Made by a program: the position numbers and the translations under genes
The notes under the pieces: model-generated
Told to the model about the DNA's origin: nothing
Databases searched by the model: none
The model's input: the letters and a program-made list of their open reading frames with translations, nothing else
Shown: piece after piece, positions 56,973 through 64,000 of the stretch
Layout of the letters: every line of letters starts with the position of its first letter
Numbering within the stretch: position 1 is the first letter of the stretch
Assembly (NCBI RefSeq): GCF_047948215.1
Contig: NC_134455.1
Coordinates: 308,902,147-308,966,146, forward strand
Reading direction: 5' to 3'
DNA from: Lycorma delicatula
Lineage: Eukaryota; Arthropoda; Insecta; Hemiptera; Fulgoridae
DNA: 64,000 nucleotides

Positions 56973-58865
56973 GTCATCACCTGGCTAGTGGTCTTTGTGC
57001 AGGCTATCTGTAAATATTAATTTTGTTATACATTTCGTTTCGTACGATGCAGTTAATAAAAATAATAATAATAAAAAAAATTAGAACAACAGAAAGTATC
57101 TTCTCAACATTCAAGTCAGTGATATTTGGTGCCCCGGAAATTAGTGCTCACAATTCTGCTGTTACAGTGACACTATTTTTGTTATTGTTTAAACCTTCCA
57201 CAATCAATAATTATCAACCATTCCATTTTGTACTTAAAATTTTCACTTTATTACATTCAATTTTCCTAAATTTAGTTTAAGAAATGTCTACTGTTCACAA
57301 AATACTTGTTTTTGTAAGGTAAAGGAAATTTTTATTTTAATAACAATGGAAGAATCCATCTAATAGTATAAAAATTTTAATTTAAATAGAATACTTTTCT
57401 ATTTTTTATCAATTGAGAACAATATTAGTTTATTGTCAGTTATTGTTAGTTTTTATTGTCAGCGTCTGGGAATTATGGAATGAAAAATATTGAGCAAATT
57501 ACCAAGCTGAAGTCGTTAAATAACCAATAAATAGGACGATTTTTTCGGTATAAAACAGTTTGTAGCATCGTGGAATGAATTTTTAATGAGAGTTTAATTA
57601 TAAACATATCTTATCTAGAAATAACAAAAATAGAAATGTTATAATATCCTTAATATAAGTTTATACGATATAATTTACAGTTTTTGTCAGATTTAATTCA
57701 CTGCATAAAATACTTGAATAAAAGATTTATAAAAAATTCCATCAAGATAGACGTTTTGTGAACGGTAATGCTTAGATAAAAGTTAGTAACAAATAATTGA
57801 TTCTTAATTGATTTTCGTTTTTTAAAACTGGTTGAACGATAATATATAATGTTATCCAAGTCGTGATATATAACGACATAAATATATTCACCACTCTGAA
57901 ATGGAATGATATTGAGATTTAAATTTTCATTTTATAAAGTGTAATATAATAAAATATAATAATTCTCTTCCATGACAGTCTTTGTTTGAACTGTGAGGGG
58001 AATAAAATGACTGAGAAAATAATATCTCAAAAATTGATGGGATTCTTTGAGAAAATAAAAAATTAGCTAATGATAATGTAGCAACTATAATAGAAGAAAC
58101 CCCTTTTGGGAATTTCAACTAAAGTTCAACATTGTATTAAAAACAATGTACGTTCAGTCATTTATTATTAATCTATCCACACATATTCTGGAATAAAATT
58201 ATTATAAATAAACACATTTTAAAAAAAGTTTCTACAAAATGATAGATATTAGAAAAAAATTCTATTTCAGTTTTTTTTTTCTTTATTTAAGAGTTTAAAC
58301 ATCTAATCCATACAAAATTTGGGAAAATTAAAGTAAAATGTTGTCACTTATTTACTTCATATGTCGCAGTATTTACATTCTAATACTTATTTAATTTCTT
58401 TGACACCATGACCTTCCTTATAGCAAACAAGGGAAACTGCTTTGTTTCAAATTAAAAATAAAATAAATTTTTGCCCAGCTGACTAGATATTTTCCTCTGC
58501 TTTCTTCAGATTTTTTTAAAATTAGACAACACCAGAGAGAAAGGTAAAATAATATGTTTGTGCAATAGGATTTCTTGTTTACTCGTTGGTGTAATAGATT
58601 AAGCTCTTAGAAATAACACAACAGATGCAACGATTTTTGTTAAATATTTATCAAGATATGGTTTCAATCCCGCAAGTGAAGATGTGTATATGGCGATTTC
58701 AAGATAATAAAATGGTAGACAGCATTTTATACGAACTATCAAATCAAACTTATAAACTGAAATCATAAAACTCAAAACGGAAATCAATTCCAAGAGAATG
58801 AAAAGCTGATTTTAAATTTTCAAAAATAATCAAATTTATTACACATAATGAATGTACAGTGTTTA
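56973..58865. other. AT-rich sequence, nothing recognised
   Basis: Small frames at 57023-57280, 57927-58118 and 58599-58793 have no domain. Confidence 0.45.
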
Positions 58866-58869
58866 TTAG

Positions 58870-59564
58870 TATTTTTTGTGTTTAATATGACCTCCTTGCT
58901 CTTTAAGAGCAATTTCATTTTTTTAGGCATTGAATCTATAAGTTTTTTTAATGTTTTAGGTCCAAAGTAGCCGAAGTATCCCCAAAATATCTTCTTTAAA
59001 GGAAGCTTTACAACTTATTTGATGAGTTTTGACGAAACCCGCTCATCATCTCTACTTCCCATAGGTGACACGCTTACGCTCTGAACTAGAAAATGACTCT
59101 CGTCAGAGAAAAAGACTTTGCTCCAAGCTGCATCACTCCAGTTTTTGTATTTTTTGGCGCAAAAAGCTTTTTCTTCTTCATGGCATCCGTAAGAAGTTGT
59201 TTTATTATAGGCCGTCTTGCCTTGCGACCGCTTTCCAGAAATCTTCTGCGTACAGTAGAATCGTGAATTTTTAAACCAGCTGATTTTAAGACATTTTGTA
59301 ATTCAAAACTATTTTTCTGAAAACTATTTTTTTCTGAATTTTACTTATTCTACATAAAATAGCATCTTTTAATGTGTTTTTACGGTTTCTTCCACTGCGA
59401 CCTTTTCGTTGGGTGAAATTGGACCTATCACAAGATTTTGTCTATTTATTTAATTAACTACGCCTAGACTAACCTTACACTCTGCTGCATCTGTCTTTGA
59501 GTCATACGAGTGTGTTCATTGAGTGTTATTATCTTGTTTCTTTTCTTAGAAGTTAAATCCATAT
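58870..59564 (-). pseudogene. Tc1-type transposase, truncated
   Basis: Minus strand from ATG 59564: MDLTSKKRNKIITLNEHTRM (helix-turn-helix start), a broken linker, then KSAGLKIHDSTVRRRFLESG with RKARRPIIKQLLTDAMKKKK (about 59285-59170), FAPKNTKTGVMQLGAKSFSL-type remains of the WAKKH..W...VFSDES region, and SPMGSRDDERVSSK- and KMFWGYFG-like words (59070-58970). This is the Tc1 order. The second half with the DNAPxH and final acidic blocks is missing, so it is truncated as well as frameshifted. Confidence 0.65.
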
Positions 59565-59639
59565 TGCTACTTTTCTAAATCTACTAACGAAATCAAAAGA
59601 TCACTTAATACACCCATATATCCTTAAAACATCCGTGAC

Positions 59640-60125
59640 CGGTAAGGGATTGGTACAACTCGTACCCTACATCCCCGTGTTTTCGGCGCAGACATTTCAG
59701 GAGGTCTGGGATCGCGACTAACACAATACCCGTTCTTTTCGAATTGACTCTGACACCTAGCCTGGCCGTACTCAACGTCTCATGATTTTGGAGAACTGCA
59801 TCTGCACCCGGCTGATGGCCAATTCCTCACCCCCCTTGAAGTCTACAAAGACCAAAAAAAAAATCTGATGTAACCTCTAAAAGAGTAAAAAGAGTGTAAC
59901 CTCTACTGTATCACCCGACCCCCTTCAACGAGTGGCCGAAGCCAGGAGATCCTGATAAAGGCCTTCTCCACGTAGGTATCTTTTGTGCTGGTCACCAGGT
60001 CAATGACAATAACTGTGTCTACCTCATTGTAGTTGCAAACGGATTGCTTCACGAGCTCCAACTTCTCGAAGCAATCCATCAGCCAGCTCCTACAGACAAG
60101 GCTCACAATCTCGTCATCTACCACC
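59640..60125 (-). pseudogene. R1-like Gag fragment
   Basis: Minus strand from 60124: VDDEIVSLVCRSWLMDCFEK, VIVIDLVTSTKD and IRISWLRPLVEGGRV (to 59903). These match the position and spacing of the DELVETATVNWPTEV block of the R1 ORF1 at 19.5 kb and the DLEQLVLRGWSED block at 51.8 kb. After a break, another frame gives LQNHETLSTARLGVRVNSKR and TGIVLVAIPDLLKCLRRKHG (about 59810-59690), the Gag core. It is bordered by AT-rich DNA on both sides and lies about 100 bp from the piggyBac end. A fragment only. Confidence 0.5.
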
Positions 60126-60746
60126 CCCTTGAAAAAAAAATTATCTTGTATATTGGATAAAGCGATGGTTCTGAGATTTTTTCCTCTTCTTTTCAGTTAT
60201 GGAATTATTAAAAAAGATTATATTAACCCGGGATCACTCGCGTGTCTGAAAATCACGTGGTTACTCGCGCGTTTGATTTTATCTAACATTTGTGTATACC
60301 TGAATAAAACTAGATTTTTTCTCAAAGCACAATTAATAATGGCAAAAATTTTTTACTGTTTTAAAAAATGATAAAGCGGCTATATCTTACATAACTTATA
60401 TTTATAAATATAAATGAAATATTATACTAAAAAATTTATTAAATTTGAAACTTCGAAGAACATTTCAAAATAACGTAATTGTGTTCTTATAATCATGAAA
60501 ATAAAGTCGTTACTAACATTTTACGGCATCTAACAACTATATCTATAATAAGATATATAATTATTGTATATTTAAATATTTAGTTATTTGACTAAATCAA
60601 TATTGCAACATATTATGAATTTATTTTGAATGTTTTTTTTTTTTTATTTCATCCATTTTCTATGTGGTCAGTACACTGGGAACAGTCAGAACAGTCTTTT
60701 CTGTATGCTGTTTACATATAGGGGATGAACAGCTGCCACGTTGATA

Positions 60747-62507
60747 CTACGTAAATCGGTTTTTGCGCACGAAGCAGTAGACACAGCGTGGAATCCCATG
60801 TAGTCGCTGAGGGTTTGGTGGTGGTGGTGGTGGTGGTGGGAAAAGTTGTGCAATTCGCTGTATTTTCTGCTTGAGGCTCACATGAAAGTTTAGGATGGCT
60901 GCCCTCTCACGAGCTGTGGCTGCACAACGGATTTTTAGCTGGGTGATGTAACTTCTTCTTGACGTGGCTTGTGTGTTTGAACTAAACACTATCTGAGAGT
61001 TTATAGCACCGGTGTTCAACAGGGAGAAGAACAAAGTTAGCGGCCATCGGTTACTGATTTTAGAAACATCATACTCACTTTTCAAGCTATCAAGTTCACA
61101 CTCCCCTTCGTGGAGTTATAAAATGTTATAACTTTTGATTTCAAATCTCCTGAGGTTACATCAATGGCGTCATCGTTAAGCGTCGTTAAAAATAGAAGAA
61201 CGTTTTTGACTTTCTTGGGGCTGTATGAATTCAGTAGGTATTTGTTGGGGCGTCTTCCAAATGCAAACATGGAGGATTTCTGAGGACGTTCCCTAATAAC
61301 AGTGAGTTCAATCGGGATTTGAGGTTTATTCTTGTGAATTGTACCTACAGTAGTCAGTCTATGATTTAGAAATAAATCGTTTGCAAGAGGAACATTAGTA
61401 AAGGAGTTGTCCATAGTTACATTACGCCCCGTATTGTCTTTGGTTCAATAAGATATTTCACTACACTGCTGGCATCATTTTAAATATCTAATCCTTGAGG
61501 CTGTTGTCCAGCATATACATCAACTCTGATTTGGAAAACGTACAGGTATCTACACGTGCATACACTTTGATCCCCATATTTTGCTGATTTATTTGGGATA
61601 TAAACCCAAAGTTTACACGACCACAATTTATCGACCATTTATATATATCGACCATTTTATATATTTATTATCGACCAAATGCATCCAGCATTTGGTCGAT
61701 AATGGCGTAATCACTTATTGAATAACCTTCTTCACATTTTTGAACAACAAAAAGCTGCCGAATTGGGGCTAAGTCATCAATAGGTTTTCCAGCAGTCCTG
61801 GTATTTTTTTCATCAAACCGTTTAGCTTGAGCCAATGTTTTAAATCGTCTCTTTGACAGTACTGCCGAAACAAATTCAGTGCATGTTTCATCGTTGCTCC
61901 ATAATTCGTCAATATTTAGATAACTAGCTTTTATAACACCAGCTAAATAAATAAAGCGCAAAAAAGCCTTCAATTCAGTTATGTCGGTTTACGGTACATC
62001 CCTGATGCCACGTGTATATGAGCGGGTCATTAGCAACAATTGCTGGTTCGTGCAGCGAACAATATCTTCAATTAAGTCATCTGGAAAATAAAAACTCCAG
62101 CAATCCATAATTGTATCTTTTCCTTTAGCCACATTTCTTACGCCTGGCAATCTAGTAACTATACTAGCGGTTCCGGCAGGTCGTGATGATGCTGAATTGC
62201 GCACATACCAATTACTTTTACCATCCTTAGCATGGTAAATCGGACCGCCGACGCCACTATTCGCTCCTGATTTGAGCTTTCACCTGCTGCTTCTTGATGT
62301 GACAAGACGTTGGCAGGCTGCAGATAATTTTCTTCATCTGACTGTTCTGAATCTGTGTTTTCTTCCTGATTTTCGGGCTCAGCATCCGTGTCAGAAAAAA
62401 TTCTGCTTGTAACTCAACAGAAACTTCTCCTTCGTCATCAGTCTCACCTTGTGTGGACTCGTCCCTTAAAACCGTGCCAGTATACGAAAGCCATTATCCT
62501 GTTCCAT
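60747..62507 (-). pseudogene. piggyBac (PGBD-type) transposase, frameshifted
   Basis: It excises and inserts the element at TTAA. From ATG 62507 an acidic N-terminal region runs through broken frames; then GTASIVTRLPGVRNVAKGKD and WSFYFPDDLIEDIVRCTNQQ (62204-61989), FLRFIYLAGVIKASYLNIDE, LWSNDET, APIRQLF and AIIDQMLDAFGR (first catalytic region, about 61680). After a gap comes MDNSFTNVPLANDLFLNHRL (second Asp, 61414), PLELT-like IELTVIRERPQKSSMFAFGR and TKGSVNLIA. The family has Asp in the last block (GGVD..D); here it reads SVN next to a frameshift. KSEYDVSKISNRWPLTLFFS continues from 61085. Pro codons from a GGT/CCA repeat (60815-60840) and a decayed Cys-rich C-terminus end it. At least four frame breaks; inactive. 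Confidence 0.85.
60813..60841. repeat. (GGT)n trinucleotide run
   Basis: Seven to eight GGT units lie in the transposase C-terminal region and create a polyproline run in the minus frame. Confidence 0.85.
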
Positions 62508-62927
62508 TATTCTTACGTGAAAACCGAACCATCAGATTCCAAAATACTCAATAAAATAAAGTAAAAAAAAAATTAATATAAATTAAAAAAAAAATAATAA
62601 TAATAAATACTCAAGAAAACTATGTCGCAAATATAAAAGTCACCAGAAAACGAGTACGTAATCACTCGAGCGTTGGATATTTTCTAATAACTAGACTGAT
62701 GTGATCACTCACGCGTTAGATTCTAACAGATCATGCATACTCTACTCCTGACCTTCGGGACCCCATCCAAAGGTCCCACACCTCAATGTCCAACATCAAC
62801 ACTTACGTAAAAATATCCTGGCGAGGCAATGACGAAGTTTCAGGTTCATACTTAATGTAATAAAGTTCTTATTACAGAGTGTCCAAAATGTTAGAATTTA
62901 TCTAACGCGTGAATGTTCCCGGGTTAA

Positions 62928-64000
62928 AATACCACCTACGCCCGTAGTAATAATATTGATTGTTTTTAAATTTTAATTATTATATACATTTTATTAATCA
63001 ATTCATCAAAATAAACTTGTAATTTTTTCTCAATTTTTTTAAGTAATTTTTCTGAATATAATACTTAGAAAATTAATCGTAACTTGAAAAAATTTCAAGA
63101 AACGCCCAAATTAGGTGAAGTTAATGAGGATAGGTATTAGGTAACTGATAAAAGGCATATTCTAATAACTTCTTTTCGCACAGAATAAAGACGTTCTATG
63201 TTAAAAAATAGTCAAGAAAGGGAGCTATCTTTAATTTTTAAAATAAATTGAGAACTGATTTGGGAATAAAATAAGATCCCTCTCACAACATATTTTGCCG
63301 TTATTATGAAGCGAGGTATTAAGCTTCCAACTTGGCAAAGATATGTTGGAAGATATGGTGTATCAGTCCGTGTTCTGTGGTACTTTAATATTATTATAAA
63401 CATAAACACTAAAAAAGTAAATTCATTTTTTACGATCTCTTAACTTCAAATCATAAAACATCCTTAAAATTATGTTGTACTTTAAATGGACGTATAATGC
63501 TGATGTCCAACTCATTACTGTTAGAATAAAACACACTCGATTACAGATAATTTGTATATTTAGTCTGTTTTCGATCTTTTGCAAAATTTGCAAATAATTA
63601 TTCTTATATTTCCTAATAATAGTTATTTAAAACTCAGTAAGTTATATATTTTGCTGATCTACTGAGAAGATCAGCTACACAGTGACTTTGCAAACATTTT
63701 ATTTCCTATTTAAATTTTTACTTGAGAATTTCATACGTGTTTTATAAAAATATGTAAAGAAAATATTTTTAAAAAAGAAAGGGAATAAAATAATTACATG
63801 TGAAAATTTCACAAGAAAAAAATAATCTTTTAATATGATAGTTTTTTTTTACTTATTATTGTTAAATAATGTAAACGAAAACTTATCATGACATTTAGCT
63901 TATGACAAAAGCTGGTTTACAGAGAAAGCTTCTGTGTGTAACCTTCATAACGTCGATTGCCCTTTTATTTATCACATCGTTATATGTTTTTGTGAATATA
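62928..64000. other. AT-rich sequence, nothing recognised
   Basis: No gene or repeat is recognised to the window end. The 65-codon minus frame at 63212-63409 has no domain. Confidence 0.45.

Larger units (their letters stand above)
60227..62923 (-). mobile_element. piggyBac element with TTAA target duplication
   Basis: TTAA at 60223-60226 and 62924-62927 enclose a 2697-bp element. The left end CCCGGGATCACTCGCG and the reverse complement of the right end, CCCGGGAACATTCACGCG, form the terminal inverted repeat. Related subterminal words (ACTCGCGCGTTTGAT; TCACTCGAGCGTTGGAT; TCACTCACGCGTTAGAT) recur inside both ends (60258, 62660, 62705). It encodes a decayed piggyBac transposase on the minus strand. 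Confidence 0.9.

Noticed and set aside
1..64000. CRISPR arrays, prokaryotic operons, phage or rRNA genes
   Set aside because: No regularly spaced repeats with unique spacers, no Shine-Dalgarno-led gene strings and no rRNA sequence. Everything recognisable is of eukaryotic mobile-element type.

Overview
This window looks like a stretch of insect nuclear genome, probably from a hemipteran (the order is an inference, the arthropod origin is firmer). It is AT-rich and has no operons, no recognisable host exon, no rRNA, no true tRNA gene and no CRISPR. Almost everything that can be identified is a transposable element (TE) or the remains of one. The longer open frames sit in islands of higher GC, and these islands mostly coincide with R1-like non-LTR retrotransposons.

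Layout: 1.1-2.8 kb holds a frameshifted copy of a multicopy arthropod gene family of unknown function (minus). 3.6-5.1 kb is a mosaic of short repeats with four histone-type stem-loops and a GC-rich island. 5.8-6.5 kb is a long palindromic element followed by a CA microsatellite. 6.9-7.1 kb is a mariner fossil. 8.5-8.9 kb is a non-autonomous hAT element with an exact 8-bp target-site duplication (TSD). 10.0-11.05 kb is a probable solo LTR with a 4-bp TSD. 15.5-20.3 kb is an R1-clade LINE (minus) with decayed ORF1 and ORF2, and a SINE inserted at the ORF1 start. 26.29-28.68 kb is a well-preserved LINE insertion that carries an intact 558-codon ORF1 and a poly(A) tail but no ORF2; it lies next to an older antisense RT fragment. 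SINEs of two families lie at 11.8, 19.8, 24.4, 30.6, 30.9, 40.1 and 56.7 kb. 32-33 kb holds another LINE RT remnant. 33.6-36.7 kb (minus) and 50.5-52.8 kb (plus) hold two copies of one R1-like family, both covering 5'UTR plus ORF1 only. 40.5-42.2, 46.5-47.5, 55.0-56.3 and 58.9-59.6 kb hold Tc1/mariner-type elements. 44.1-45.5 kb holds a Tigger/pogo pseudogene. 60.2-62.9 kb is a piggyBac element bounded by TTAA.

The rest is AT-rich sequence in which I see no gene. Only one frame looks possibly functional as it stands, the ORF1 at 26806-28482. The other TE proteins have frameshifts, stops or lost catalytic residues. I found no new cellular system. The best leads are structural: an ORF1-only LINE, a tandem array of histone-like 3' stem-loops, two SINE families that share a 3' domain, and several insertions whose exact boundaries and relative order can be read from TSDs.
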